From Saltatorellus ferox (GTDB lineage: Bacteria > Planctomycetota > UBA1135 > GCA-002686595): a stretch of 64,000 nucleotides of DNA. The notes below the pieces were generated by a model. It saw nothing but the letters and a program-made list of their open reading frames with translations, did not search any database and had not been told where the DNA came from. The stretch lies in NCBI GenBank assembly GCA_007751475.1, contig CP036434.1:3663524-3727523 (forward strand), written 5' to 3'. Shown in pieces: positions 27,101-36,300 of this stretch. Positions within the stretch are counted from its first letter, which is position 1; each line of letters opens with the position of its first letter. The position numbers and the translations under genes are program-made.

Positions 27101-27558
27101 AGGCGCTCAAGCTCGTGACGCTGAACCCCGCGATCCAGCTGGGTCTCGGGGACCTCACCGGCTCGCTCGAGGCGGGCAAGGACGCGGACCTCGCGATCTG
27201 GTCCGGGGATCCCCTGAGCTACGCGTCGCGCTGCGTTTCCACGTGGGTCGACGGCGCGGAGCTCTTCAGCGCCGAGGAGGACCGGATGCTCCGCAAGGAC
27301 GCCGAGGCCGAGCGCCAGCGGATCATCCAGAAGATCCTCGAAGAGGGCCTCGGGTCCGGTGCGAAAGGCGGTGGTCGCGGCCGGGGCAAGGGCCCGGTCG
27401 CTCTGGATGCGTCCAGCATGGAGCTGGACGAGCTTCGCGATCAGATGGAAGCGCTCTGGCGCTCCGGTGTGGATCCGTCCCTGGCGCGGCCCGGCGTATG
27501 CGGCTGCTTCGATGTCCTGTTTGAAGAAGCCGCTGCCCGCGCAGCGAGGAACCGCTGA
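24136..27558 (+). CDS. Two-domain amidohydrolase, exported, with acidic linker
   Basis: The protein has 1140 residues from ATG 24136, which begins a signal peptide (MTRSLFVPAALCVAALGVAYA). Residues about 40-450 are an amidohydrolase-like half in which the metal HxH is replaced ('IIHAGFIESYVGVE'). Residues 553-634 are a very acidic Glu/Asp/Ala linker. Residues about 640-1065 are a complete amidohydrolase domain with 'GLIDCHSHTG' (HxH), 'IHSHSYRQDEILML' and 'VNINSDSDEHARR' style metal and catalytic motifs (here VSINSDSDEHARR). Only the C-terminal half therefore looks catalytic. The linker may span a gap between domains. A second amidohydrolase starts 2 bp after the stop. Confidence 0.88.
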   Translation: MTRSLFVPAALCVAALGVAYASAPSPASQDAPLRGPRKVDPRWHALVGGTVIPEPGRVIENATIVIRDGVIESVVSAGEAPEGARIWDCSDLIIHAGFIESYVGVEAPRPEATAQGGYWQTDLVVPQRSALDGGRLDGSAAKDLRSVGFTAAALAPEGAILGGTAAVVAVGSEESDFEAASSEVLEGNAYQSISFRTAGWGSDGVLSYPTSEMGAIALLRQAFADADRYQQSLAVDALQSNGHEPPQPSGALQAIAEAGSDRAMMFVSRGELQTLRAAKLASELGRSMIVKGTGTEFRRLDAVASLGLPMVVPVAFPEAPDVSTPEKAAAQSLRDLWGWEEAPSNLARLAKAGVTVALTSEGLEKRSEFPGAVRKAMERGFTEEEALRALTITPAKLLGVDDRLGRVAPGMLAHLVVREGQPFAKDGKIRDVWVGGKRFAVNKATPPSLDGTYAFEIPSFGSLDGVTGEVIVRDRKTLEFRVGERIIEAKKVNFGPFHVHFHLVGKDIEEGLTGIFSGSGLFEGESIHGTLANPDGTSQFWTAKRTGDAPAVEKKGGKEGRGAKAADEADSSEEVEGDAEAANPEGGAPEVDAEEADEETAGEGDEENEADEEADANSDGEGEKSSAAATTTEALRKLPVPFGAYGRHGMPEARTVIFKGATVWTSADAGIVEGAVVVIEDGKIRYVGPAEFAPKIEGAEEFDATGLHITPGLIDCHSHTGISGGVNEVGRRVTSEVRVADVIDPDDMNFYRQLAGGLTAANQLHGSANAIGGQNSVVKLRWGVDYPDQMIAEGAMPGIKFALGENPKRVAAGTDQPDEYPTTRMGVEALIRDRLVAGKEYREEWERYERLSGYERRSTMPPQVNLELQALGEIVAGERWIHSHSYRQDEILMLGRLAQEFGFKIGTFQHVLEGYKVADAIAESAVGASTFSDWWAYKFEVIDAIPHNAAIMASVGVNVSINSDSDEHARRLNTEAAKAMKYGGMSRAEALKLVTLNPAIQLGLGDLTGSLEAGKDADLAIWSGDPLSYASRCVSTWVDGAELFSAEEDRMLRKDAEAERQRIIQKILEEGLGSGAKGGGRGRGKGPVALDASSMELDELRDQMEALWRSGVDPSLARPGVCGCFDVLFEEAAARAARNR

Positions 27559-27560
27559 TC

Positions 27561-28895
27561 ATGAAGACACTCCTCAAGAATGGAACCGCAGCACTGACTG
27601 CATCGCTGGCCGCAGCGCTCGCGTTCGGGACGGCTTCGGCGGCCGTCGCCCAGGACCTCGTGCCCAAGGGCGCTCCCCAGACGGCTCCGATCCTCATCCG
27701 TGGCGCGACGCTGCACACGGTGAGCGGCGACGTGATCGAGAAGGGTGACTTGCTCCTCGAAGGCGGCAAGATCAGCGCGATCGGCGCGTCTTTGAGTGCC
27801 GACGGTGCCGAGGTGATCGACGGCAAGGGCAAGCACGTGTTCCCCGGCTTTGTCGCGGCGACGAGCACGATCGGTTTGACCGAGATCGGGGCCGTGGACA
27901 TGACGATCGATACGTCGGAAGCGGGGTCCCTGAACCCCGAGGTCTACGCCGCCGTGGCGGTGAACCCGGACTCCTGGCACATCCCGGTGGCGCGCCGCAA
28001 CGGCGTGCTCGTCGCGGGCGTCTTTCCCCAGGGCGGACGCGTCCCGGGGCGGGTGTCGGCGATGATGATGGACGGGTGGACCTGGGAGGAGATGGCGATC
28101 GACCGCCACGCCGGCCTCGCGGTGTCGTGGCCGTTCATCGGCGAAGCGCCGAGGCGCTTCCGGCGCTTCGGCGGCGGAGGCGGCAACGCGGACGAGGAGA
28201 TCGAGAAGATCGAAGGTCTCTTCGCGGCGGCCGAGGCCTACCTGGCCGCGAAGGCAGCGGACTCGACCATCAAGACCGATCTGCGCTACGAGGCGATGGC
28301 CCCGATTCTGAAGGGTGACAAGCCCGTCTACCTCTCGCTGTCGACGCGCGCGCAGGCGGAGTCCGCTCTGACGTGGGCCAAGGGCCGCGGCGTTCGGCCC
28401 GTGATCGTGGCCGGCGGCGATGCCCTGACGTACGTGGATCTGCTCAAGCGCGACGACGTGATGGTGGCCGTGACCGGCACCTTCAAGATGCCGCAGCGCC
28501 GGGACCTCTCCTACGCCAGTACGTTCGAGCTTCCGGGGCAGCTGGAGGAGGCGGGCGTTCGCTGGTGCATGACCAGCTCCGACCGCGATAGCTCCAACCT
28601 GCGGAACCTGCCCTACGAGGCGGCGGCCGCCGTGCCCTACGGCCTTGCGCCCGAGGCGGCCCTGCGCTCGATCACGCTCTCTGCCGCCGAGTTCCTCGGC
28701 ATCGCAGACCGCGTGGGTTCGCTGGACGTCGGGAAGGACGCGACGCTCTTCGTCGCAGACGGTGATCCGATGGAACTGACGACGAAGATCGAGCGGGCCT
28801 TCATCCAGGGTCGGGACTCCGTGCTGAGCGACAAGCAGACCGCGCTGGCCGAGAAGTACCGGACGAAGTACCGCCAGAAGGGCCTCATCAAGTAG
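27561..28895 (+). CDS. Exported amidohydrolase-fold protein lacking the HxH motif
   Basis: The protein has 444 residues with a signal peptide (LTASLAAALAFGTASAAVA). The N-terminal 'ILIRGATLHTVSGDVIEKGD' and C-terminal 'FLGIADRVGSLDVGKDATLFV' are standard amidohydrolase composite-domain ends. Where active enzymes read PGlIDxHxH, this one reads 'FPGFVAATSTIGLTEIG', so the first metal site is lost. The same change occurs in the N-terminal half of the upstream protein, suggesting a family trait, not damage. It is separated from the upstream gene by 2 bp and is likely a partner subunit or binding protein. Substrate is unknown. Confidence 0.87.
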   Translation: MKTLLKNGTAALTASLAAALAFGTASAAVAQDLVPKGAPQTAPILIRGATLHTVSGDVIEKGDLLLEGGKISAIGASLSADGAEVIDGKGKHVFPGFVAATSTIGLTEIGAVDMTIDTSEAGSLNPEVYAAVAVNPDSWHIPVARRNGVLVAGVFPQGGRVPGRVSAMMMDGWTWEEMAIDRHAGLAVSWPFIGEAPRRFRRFGGGGGNADEEIEKIEGLFAAAEAYLAAKAADSTIKTDLRYEAMAPILKGDKPVYLSLSTRAQAESALTWAKGRGVRPVIVAGGDALTYVDLLKRDDVMVAVTGTFKMPQRRDLSYASTFELPGQLEEAGVRWCMTSSDRDSSNLRNLPYEAAAAVPYGLAPEAALRSITLSAAEFLGIADRVGSLDVGKDATLFVADGDPMELTTKIERAFIQGRDSVLSDKQTALAEKYRTKYRQKGLIK

Positions 28896-28945
28896 CGGCT
28901 GCACACACAGCCATCCGGGCGGCGGCGCGCGTAGAATGCGAGGTC

Positions 28946-31096
28946 ATGCGTCATCTCAGCTTCTACCACGCCGCCGCCCTCGTTCTTTGCTCGGGCGTGG
29001 CTGCCGGGTCCTGCTCGGGCTTTCCGGGTTCCGGATTTCCGGCTTCGGGCCCTGAACTCGATTCAGGCGTCGACCTCCGCCGCTTCCAGCCCTCGCTCCG
29101 CTTCGAACGTCCGGTCTTCCTGACCGGCGCTGGGGACCGCAGCGGGCGGCTCTTCGTGGTCGAGCAATCCGGAGTGATCCGCGTCTTCGACGGGCGAGAC
29201 GAGGCGCGCGAGGCCGAGGTCTTCCTCGACATCTCCGAGCACGTCAGCCGCGCGGGAAACGAGGAGGGGCTGCTGGGGCTCGCCTTCCATCCGGACTACG
29301 CGACCAACGGCGAGTTCTTCGTGCACTTCTCGTCGACGCGTGACGCGGACGACAAGGGCGTGGCCCGGAACGTGATCTCCCGCTTCCGGGTGGATCCCGA
29401 GAATCCGCGCCGGGCCGACGAGAGTTCGGAAGAGACGCTGCTGATGCAGCGTCAGCCCTACCGCAACCACAACGGCGGCGACATCGCCTTTGGTCCCGAC
29501 GGCATGCTCTATGCTTCGTTCGGGGACGGCGGCGCTGCCAACGATCCCGAGGGGAACGGGCAGAAGCTCACCTCGATCCTCGGGTCGATCATCCGTATCG
29601 ACGTCGACAGCCAGAGCGACGGACTCGCCTACGGCATCCCTGCGGACAACCCGTTCGTCGAGGTGGAGGGCGCGCGCCCGGAAATCTGGGCGATCGGCCT
29701 GCGCAACGTCTGGCGCTTCTCCTTCGACCTCGCCACGGGCGAACTCTTCGCCGGCGACGTCGGGCAGAACAAGATCGAAGAGGTCGACATCATCGTGCGC
29801 GGCGGCAACTACGGCTGGAACCGGTACGAGGCGAACGATGACTTCGCCAAGGAGACCAAGCTCGTCGCGGGCGAGCACATCGCGCCGATCGCCAGCTACC
29901 CGCATTCCGAGGGGCTCTCGATCACGGGCGGCTACGTCTATCGCGGGACGAAGTTTCCGGAGCTTCGCGGCGCGTACTTCTTCGCGGACTACGTCTCGGG
30001 GAACCTCTGGGCGACGACCCGGACCGAAGACGGCGGGTTCGAGACGGCTCTGGTTCGTCGCACGGGCCGCAGCATCTCCTCGTTCGGTGAGGACGACGCG
30101 GGCGAGCTTTACGTCACGAGCTTCGACGGCGGTCTCTATCAGGTTGTGGGCAGCGACGAGGCCGAAAAGTCCCTGGAGGACTGGCCAGCGCTGCTGTCCG
30201 AGGCGGGGCTGTACTCGTCGATGCAGCCCCGGGTTCTGTCGAGCCATCTGATCCCGTACGAGGTGAACGCCCCGTTCTGGTCGGACGGAGCGGAGAAGGC
30301 GCGGTTTATCGAGCTGCCCGAAGGGGCTCAGCTCGGCTACCGCGAGGACGGCAGCTGGGACGTCCCGGTGGGCGCTCGAATCGTGAAGACGTTCGATGAC
30401 CCGCCAGCGGGGCGCCGCAAGTCGGCGCGGCCGCTGGAGACCCGCGTGATCAAGCGGACGGAGAGCGGCTGGGAGGCCGCGACCTACGTCTGGAACGGGA
30501 GGGGCACGGAGGCGGAGCTGCGGCCCGCCGGCCGGCAGTTCGAGCGGTACACGAGCGCGGGCGTCACGTCCTGGCATGCGCCCTCCTCGTCGGAGTGCGC
30601 GAGCTGCCACGTGGCCGAAGCCGGCTACGTGCTCGGGCTCGCCACCGCCCAGCTCAACCGCGGCGAGGCCGAGGACAACCAGATCGCCCGCTGGATCGCG
30701 GCGGGTCACGTCGCTGGAGCGGAGTCGTTCGATGCGGCGGGTGCGACGCGCTACTGCGCTCCCTACGGTGACGAGGGCTCGCTCGAAGAGCGCGCTCGCG
30801 TGTACCTGGACGTCAACTGCGCCATGTGCCACCGTCCCAATGGCCCCGGCAACGCCAACATCGACTTGCGCTTCGGGACCGAGCTGGCGAACACCGGGAT
30901 GATCGGCGCCGCGCCCACCCAGGGAAGCCTCGGCGTGAAAGACGCGAAGGTCGTGGCACCTGGTTCTCCCGCCTCCTCGCTGCTTCTGCACCGGGTCGAA
31001 ACCCTGGGCGCGGGCCGGATGCCGACGATCGGCAGCAACGTGGTGGACCGGCAGGCCGTGAATCTCCTGACGTGCTGGATCGCCTCGATGCAGTAG
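28946..31096 (+). CDS. PQQ-dependent sugar dehydrogenase-like lipoprotein with cytochrome c domain
   Basis: The protein has 716 residues. The N-terminus has a signal with a late lipobox-like cysteine (SGVAAGSC). Residues about 45-395 form a soluble-GDH/HHIP-like six-bladed propeller: 'FLTGAGDRSGRLFVVEQSG', 'EEGLLGLAFHPDY', 'HNGGDIAFGPDGMLYASFGDG' and 'PEIWAIGLRNVWRFSFD'. The C-terminal part has two haem c motifs, CASCH (551-555) and CAMCH (625-629). This is the known fused architecture of a periplasmic dehydrogenase that could pass electrons to its own haems. Substrate and quinone use are inferred from family. Its stop lies 13 bp before the broken TPR gene. Confidence 0.9.
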   Translation: MRHLSFYHAAALVLCSGVAAGSCSGFPGSGFPASGPELDSGVDLRRFQPSLRFERPVFLTGAGDRSGRLFVVEQSGVIRVFDGRDEAREAEVFLDISEHVSRAGNEEGLLGLAFHPDYATNGEFFVHFSSTRDADDKGVARNVISRFRVDPENPRRADESSEETLLMQRQPYRNHNGGDIAFGPDGMLYASFGDGGAANDPEGNGQKLTSILGSIIRIDVDSQSDGLAYGIPADNPFVEVEGARPEIWAIGLRNVWRFSFDLATGELFAGDVGQNKIEEVDIIVRGGNYGWNRYEANDDFAKETKLVAGEHIAPIASYPHSEGLSITGGYVYRGTKFPELRGAYFFADYVSGNLWATTRTEDGGFETALVRRTGRSISSFGEDDAGELYVTSFDGGLYQVVGSDEAEKSLEDWPALLSEAGLYSSMQPRVLSSHLIPYEVNAPFWSDGAEKARFIELPEGAQLGYREDGSWDVPVGARIVKTFDDPPAGRRKSARPLETRVIKRTESGWEAATYVWNGRGTEAELRPAGRQFERYTSAGVTSWHAPSSSECASCHVAEAGYVLGLATAQLNRGEAEDNQIARWIAAGHVAGAESFDAAGATRYCAPYGDEGSLEERARVYLDVNCAMCHRPNGPGNANIDLRFGTELANTGMIGAAPTQGSLGVKDAKVVAPGSPASSLLLHRVETLGAGRMPTIGSNVVDRQAVNLLTCWIASMQ

Positions 31097-31109
31097 GACC
31101 CCTGGAACG

Positions 31110-31745
31110 ATGGTCCGCCCGATGAAGTACCCCGATCGACCGGTCCTGTCGTCCACTCTCTCTCCGGCAGTCCGCGTCGTCGCGCTGGCGGCCCTCGTCG
31201 TCGCAGTCGCGGGTTGCGGTGGCCCTTCGGATACCGATCCCGCGACGCGGCTGGGGTCGGTTCCAGGTCGTTCGATGGGGCCTGGTGAGTGTGTCTTCTA
31301 CGACATCGGCGTGGTTCATCGGAAGGTCACGACGTCGTCGCCGGAAGCGGAGCTCTGGTTCGACCGTCGGCTGGCGCTTTCGTTCGGGTTCAACCACGAG
31401 TAAGCGGTGGCCTGCTTTGATCGCGCGGCCACGGCCGACCCCGGCTGTGCGATGGCGTACCGGGGTAAGGCCTATGCGCTCGGGCCGAACTACAATAGCC
31501 CTGCGCCCGAGGCGGCGGCGTGCGAGGTCGCTTTTCAGGCGCTCCTCGAGGCACGCGCGGCCCTCGACGACGAAACCCCGGCCAAGCGCCGTCTCGTCGA
31601 GGCGCTCGAAGCGTGCTTTGCGTTGCCGACTCCGGAGGAGCGCGGCGCGCTCGACCTCGCGTATGCGTTGGAAGGGTACGGCGATCTCTTCGAGGTGTTT
31701 CACGCGACTCCCTACGAGGCCGGAGCTCAGGCGCCCTGCTCGTGA
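31110..31745 (+). pseudogene. TPR lipoprotein gene interrupted by TAA and truncated
   Basis: From ATG 31110 the frame encodes a lipoprotein signal (LAALVVAVAGC) and a TPR-family start 'ELWFDRRLALSFGFNHE', then meets TAA at 31401-31403. In the same frame the conserved family sequence resumes immediately ('AVACFDRAATADPGCAMAY' and 'GKAYALGPNYNSP'). Family members read FNHeEA here, so a Glu codon has probably become TAA. The frame then stops at 31743-31745 after 'GAQAPCS', far short of the several hundred residues usual for the family. Nothing downstream resumes it. The end overlaps the convergent ECF sigma gene. Taken together this is a decaying gene. Confidence 0.75.
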
Positions 31746-32287
31746 ATGAGGGAGGTCAGGCGTGCGCGTGCGAAGCTCCATTCCCGGGCCACGTTTCTCT
31801 CACTCATGCCCATCGTCCTTGCGGTCTCCTCGACCGTGAGCCCCACCAGGAATCGGAGTCGTGCCACTTCGGCCGCACGATCGTCCTCCCTGGCCAGAGT
31901 CGCGAGTGCGTCACCGAGCGCGACGATCCGGTCCGAGTCCATCGGCACGGGCGCCTCGGGTACGCCGAGCGTCACCTGGAGATGACGGCCGCCGCGCTTC
32001 TCGCTCTGATGCTTGCGGGCGTGATCGATGAGCACCCGCTGCATGGCACGGGCCGCAGCCGCGTAGAACTCTCGGCGATCCTCCCAGGAGGGAAGATCGT
32101 CGTTGAGGAGCTTGCCGTACGCCTCGTGCACCAGCGCGGTCGCCTGGAGCGTGTGATTCGCTCGCTCGAGCCGCATTCGCCGCCGCGCGATGGCACGGAG
32201 TTCCTCGTAGACGAGCGGGAGGACATCACGCCTTCCGTCAGGGCCCGCTTTGAGGATGCGGGTGATGTCATCGCTGGAGCCAGGCAT
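31727..32287 (-). CDS. ECF-subfamily RNA polymerase sigma factor (Planctomycetes/Acidobacteria type)
   Basis: The protein has 186 residues from ATG 32287. It has sigma2 ('LPLVYEELRAIARRRMRLER', then 'TLQATALVHEAYGKLL') and sigma4 ('RLRFLVGLTVEETARTMGMSERNV') with the typical 'EWSFARARL' end. The 'RRRM..E...HTLQaTaLVhEaY.kLl' pattern is that of the TIGR02999/Sig-70_X6 group. Such factors usually lie beside a Ser/Thr kinase and have no anti-sigma gene; kinase 33338-36574 fits. It directs transcription of unknown targets. It follows the MddA-like gene by 7 bp, so the two are co-transcribed. Confidence 0.92.
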   Translation of the reverse strand: MPGSSDDITRILKAGPDGRRDVLPLVYEELRAIARRRMRLERANHTLQATALVHEAYGKLLNDDLPSWEDRREFYAAAARAMQRVLIDHARKHQSEKRGGRHLQVTLGVPEAPVPMDSDRIVALGDALATLAREDDRAAEVARLRFLVGLTVEETARTMGMSERNVAREWSFARARLTSLIHEQGA

Positions 32288-32294
32288 CAGACGA

Positions 32295-33116
32295 TTACTG
32301 GGGCTGCTTCTCGCTGGCACTTGCGTCCACCGAGAAGCGGCGAAGTAAGCTGCGAACGGGGACGAGGCGGCTGACTCGGCGCTGATAGCCGACGTAGGGC
32401 GCACCGAGGGAAGAGGCCAGGTCCATTTCCTCCAGGGTGCTACCCACGACGATATAAGCCGAGGCTACCCCGGCGAACAACAGGTGCCCGTAGGTCATGT
32501 TCGGCGTGGACCACATGCCTATGAGCATTCCGAGATAGATCGGGTGGCGGACATGAGCATAGAGAGCGGGCATCTTGAACTCCGGCGGCGACAACTCGCG
32601 GCCCTTGATCGCGCGCCAGGGCTGGAGCAGACCGAAGAGCTCGAAGTGGTTGAGCTGGAACGAGGCGACGAGGAGAAGGCCGAAGCCCGACAGCGCCAGC
32701 ACCTGAAGCGCGAGGGCCAACCAAGGGGTGGTGACCGTCCAAAGGCTACCCTCGATCGGAGACCAGAACAGAAAGAGCCCGATGAGGGCCGCGCAGGTGG
32801 CGAGGCAGTAGGTAGAGCGCTCGACGGGAGGGGGAACGAAGCGGCAGAGGAAGCGCTTGAAGGCGGGACGTGCCATCACGCTGTGCTGGAGTCCGAAGAG
32901 CGAGAGTAGCGCGAGGTTGCCGAGGATGGCGTTTGTGACTGGCCGGACGGGCCCCCTCGAAACCGAACGAGGTACGACCAGATCGAGCACGAAGCCGATC
33001 GTGTAGGCGAGTACGGCCACAGACAATCCATAGACGAGGAAACCATAGGCCATCATTCCAGCGCGGCGCCAGATCATTGGATGCCCGGGGCGGGTGGTGG
33101 TGGGAAGGTCATGCAT
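32295..33116 (-). CDS. Methanethiol S-methyltransferase (MddA)-like membrane protein
   Basis: The protein has 273 residues from ATG 33116; ATG 33077 is an alternative. About five to six membrane helices. Family residues are 'LFGLQHSVMARPAFKRFL', 'VERSTYCLATC', 'ALYAHVRHPIYLGMLIGMWSTPNMT' and 'LLFAGVASAYIVVG...LEEMDL', the SAM-binding C-terminal part shared by MddA/NnrU/isoprenylcysteine methyltransferases. 'TPNMTYGHLLFA' matches MddA closely. MddA makes dimethyl sulphide from methanethiol; other substrates are possible. It sits between an ECF sigma factor and a divergent kinase, unusual for this enzyme. Confidence 0.75.
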   Translation of the reverse strand: MHDLPTTTRPGHPMIWRRAGMMAYGFLVYGLSVAVLAYTIGFVLDLVVPRSVSRGPVRPVTNAILGNLALLSLFGLQHSVMARPAFKRFLCRFVPPPVERSTYCLATCAALIGLFLFWSPIEGSLWTVTTPWLALALQVLALSGFGLLLVASFQLNHFELFGLLQPWRAIKGRELSPPEFKMPALYAHVRHPIYLGMLIGMWSTPNMTYGHLLFAGVASAYIVVGSTLEEMDLASSLGAPYVGYQRRVSRLVPVRSLLRRFSVDASASEKQPQ

Positions 33117-33337
33117 GGGATCGCTGCTGGGAATACCGGTATACGGCGAGCGTGGATCGTGGGGGGCGCTGCTCGGGATGCCCGCAGGTTTGGCGGGCTC
33201 CGGCAGGTTCCGCGCATTCCGCTGGAAGAGCCTGCCGTGTTTCTCTGTTTTCCTGTCCGGTTCCGGAAGGGATTCTTTCGGACGAGCTGCCGCGACCTTC
33301 ACGGGTCACGGTCCAAGGCGGCTACACTGGGTTCCCC
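33117..33337. promoter_or_regulatory. Divergent regulatory region between MddA-like/ECF operon and kinase
   Basis: This 221-bp gap precedes genes on both strands. It contains an inverted repeat CGGCAGG (33201-33207)/CCTGCCG (33231-33237), extended by TTCC/GGAA, and a 10-bp palindrome ATACCGGTAT (33133-33142). Either could be an operator or an RNA hairpin; neither is a known site. No ECF-type -35 (GGAAC-like) could be assigned. Confidence 0.35.
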
Positions 33338-36300
33338 ATGCTGGACAGGAGGCTGCGCTCGCGCGCGAAGGAGATCTTTCTGGACGCGCTCGAAAAACCG
33401 CCGGAGCGGCGCGGGGAGTTCATCGCGAGGGCGACGGCGGGAGATCAGGAGCTGGGCGGTGCCGTCGAGCAACTCCTCGACGGGCATTCGAAAGCCGACG
33501 CGATCGCTGGCTGGTTTTCGGGCCCGCCGCAACCCGAGGACGGACTTAGCGTGGGTGAGGTTCTCGGGAACTACGAGCTTCTCGCCGAGCTCGACAGCGG
33601 ATCCGACGGACGCGTCTTTCGCGCCCGACAGGAAGGTCTGGATCGCGAGGTTGCCCTGAAAGTGCCGGGTGCAGGGCGCTTCGCCTCGGCCGCCGAGGTC
33701 ACTCGTTTCCGGCGCGAAGCGGAGGCGGTGGCACGCCTCGATCATCCAGGCATCGTCCCCGTCTACGACGTCGATGAGGTCGATGGGCGACACTTCTTCT
33801 CGATGAAGCTCATCGAGGGCGGAAGTCTCGCCAGTCGGATGGCGGAATTCTCGCTCCCCGAGGCCGCTGCCGGTCTGGTCGAGAAGGTGGCGCGGGCCGT
33901 ACATCACGCGCACCAGCGGGGCATTCTTCACCGGGACATCAAGCCGTCCAATATCCTGCTCAGCCATTCCTCCTTGCCTGTCGTGGCTGACTTTGGAATC
34001 GCCGCAAAGCTGGGTGCCCGGGCGGAGACGTCTCGACTCGCCGTTGCTGGAACGCCAGCCTACATGGCTCCGGAGCAGGCGATGGATCTGGGTGAGCCGA
34101 CGACGGCTACCGATGTGTGGGGGCTGGGGTGCGTCCTCTTCGAGCTGCTGGAGGGGAGCCCTCCCTTCCGGGGGAGCAGCGTCACGGACTCGCTGCGCAG
34201 GGCCAGAGAGGAAAGCACGCCCATGATGGCACGCGCTCACTCTGCACTGTTCCGGGGCCGCGCTGCCGACCTCGAAGCCATCGTCCGAAAGTGCCTTCAG
34301 AAGGATCCTGCGAATCGCTACGCGTCGGCTGGCGCGCTGGCAGAGGACCTTGGCTGCTGGCTGTCGCACCACCCCGTCTCCGTCCGGATACAGTCGCCGA
34401 TCGAACGCCTGCAGTCGAATTGGCGTCGCCAGCCCTTTGCCTACACGCTGGCAGCCGCGTTGGCGCTGCTCGTGCTGTGCATCGCGATCTTGGCGCCCCT
34501 CGTGAGCATCGAACTCCGTCGGCGACTGGATCGCGCGCAGTTCGCAGAGGAAGTGGCGAGGACGCGCCTCCGAAGCGCGCTTCTGGCTCAATCGAAGGCG
34601 ACTAGAACCAGCGATTCGCCGGGGCGCCGTGAGAATGCGCTGGTGAATCTCGCAGAGGCAGCTGCCATCGCGCCCAGCGCTGCATTGCGCGACGAAGCTA
34701 TCCGGGTGCTGGCGCGGCCTGACCTTGTGGTGACGGCTGAATTTGTCTTCGAACCTGAGGCAGATGTGGCTCTCTGCGTCAGCGGTGATGGGCAATTCGT
34801 GGTTCTTGCGAATCAGAACGGCCCCTGTCGCGTCGTCGACCTCTCAAGCGGAGAGACGCAGTCCGTCTTCGTCGCCCCCCACGGGCGAGTCCGGTATGCA
34901 CGACTGTCGCCTGACGGGGGGTGGATGCTGGCTCGGTCGCAGGGGGAGTTCATCCAGGACGGTCCTAAGATCTCGCTGGTCGACCTCGACACAGGTCAGG
35001 CGAGGCGAACCTGGGAAGAGGGTGGAACCTCCATTCGATTCGCCTTCGATCCCACGGGTCGATCCATCGCACTGCTGTTCGAGGATTCCAGGCTCGAGGT
35101 GGTTTCCTGCGAGACACTCCAAACAGTGATGGAGCTGGAGGTGACGTCCCTCTCCGATATCCAGTTCGGGCCGGATGGGAAGACCCTCTATGCCGCGACG
35201 GGAGAGGGGCGAAGTCTCCTCGGTATCGATCTTCTGTCCGGAACGACGAGGCGAATCGTTGAGGACCTTTCCCATCCCACCTCTACCATCGATATCGATC
35301 CGGCGGGTGAACGGATCGTTGTCGGCTACTACGCTGCGGAAGCACAGATCTTCGGCCTGGCGTCGGGGCGGCTGGTGAGCCGGTGCCTGGGACATGCCGC
35401 GGAGGTGGCTACCGTGGAATTCCTGGACGCAGGCCGCGCGGCGACCTCCGCGTGGGACGGCATGACCCGCACCTGGGACACCATGACGGGGCAGCCGTTG
35501 CTCGAGTGGCCGGGCCAGCTCTTGACAGGCAGCGACGGAACCAGGGGCGTGCTCGTCACGGCTCTGGGTGGCCGCCTCACGCGTCATTCCATCTCGCCAT
35601 CCCCATTGCTCGTCACGCTCGGTGGACACGAGGGCAAGTCCCCGCGAGGCCTGGCTTGCTCCGCCGACGGAACATGGGTTGCCACCGGCGCTGTCGACGG
35701 AGTGCGCTTCTGGAACGTGAGCGCAGGTACGCTCCTCCTCCACATCGCGGATACGCGGGAGGTCTCGTCCATGGCGGCGTCCGGGAACGGGGCGTTTCTC
35801 TATATGAGCAACGGTGCGGGCGTCCAGCGCATCGACGTACGTGCCGCGCTGTCCGGTGGGTCGCCAGAGTGCGAGCAGATCATCGTGGGCGAAACGGGGG
35901 ACCTGGCGGTGTCGTGGGACGGACGTCGGCTCGCTGTCGTGCGTCCCCAGGAAAGGGTCGAGGTCTACGATATCGACCGCGGCCTCCCTCGCCTGCTGCG
36001 GACGCTCGAAGCACCGGGGCGGGTCGCTGGACTGAGCCTCTCACCGGACGGGTTCAGGCTCGTCTCGGGCGCGTGGCGTGGCCGCGGCGTTCGCGGGTGG
36101 AATACCGATACCGGTGAGGTTCTGTTCGACAGACTCGCCGATTGCGGCCAGGTCCGCGTCGTCTTCGACGCCAGCGGAGATCGCGTGCTGGCGACAACTC
36201 CGGGCGCGCTGCAGGTCTGGGACCAGGAGGGACAACCGCTCTTCGAGGAGCGCTATTCGAATCGGCGGTCGTTCCGTTCCGCCGGGCATATCGCCGCCGA

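Noticed and set aside
33133..33142. Palindrome ATACCGGTAT as an operator
   Set aside because: Ten-base palindromes are common in this size of sequence, and no second copy or known regulator supports it.
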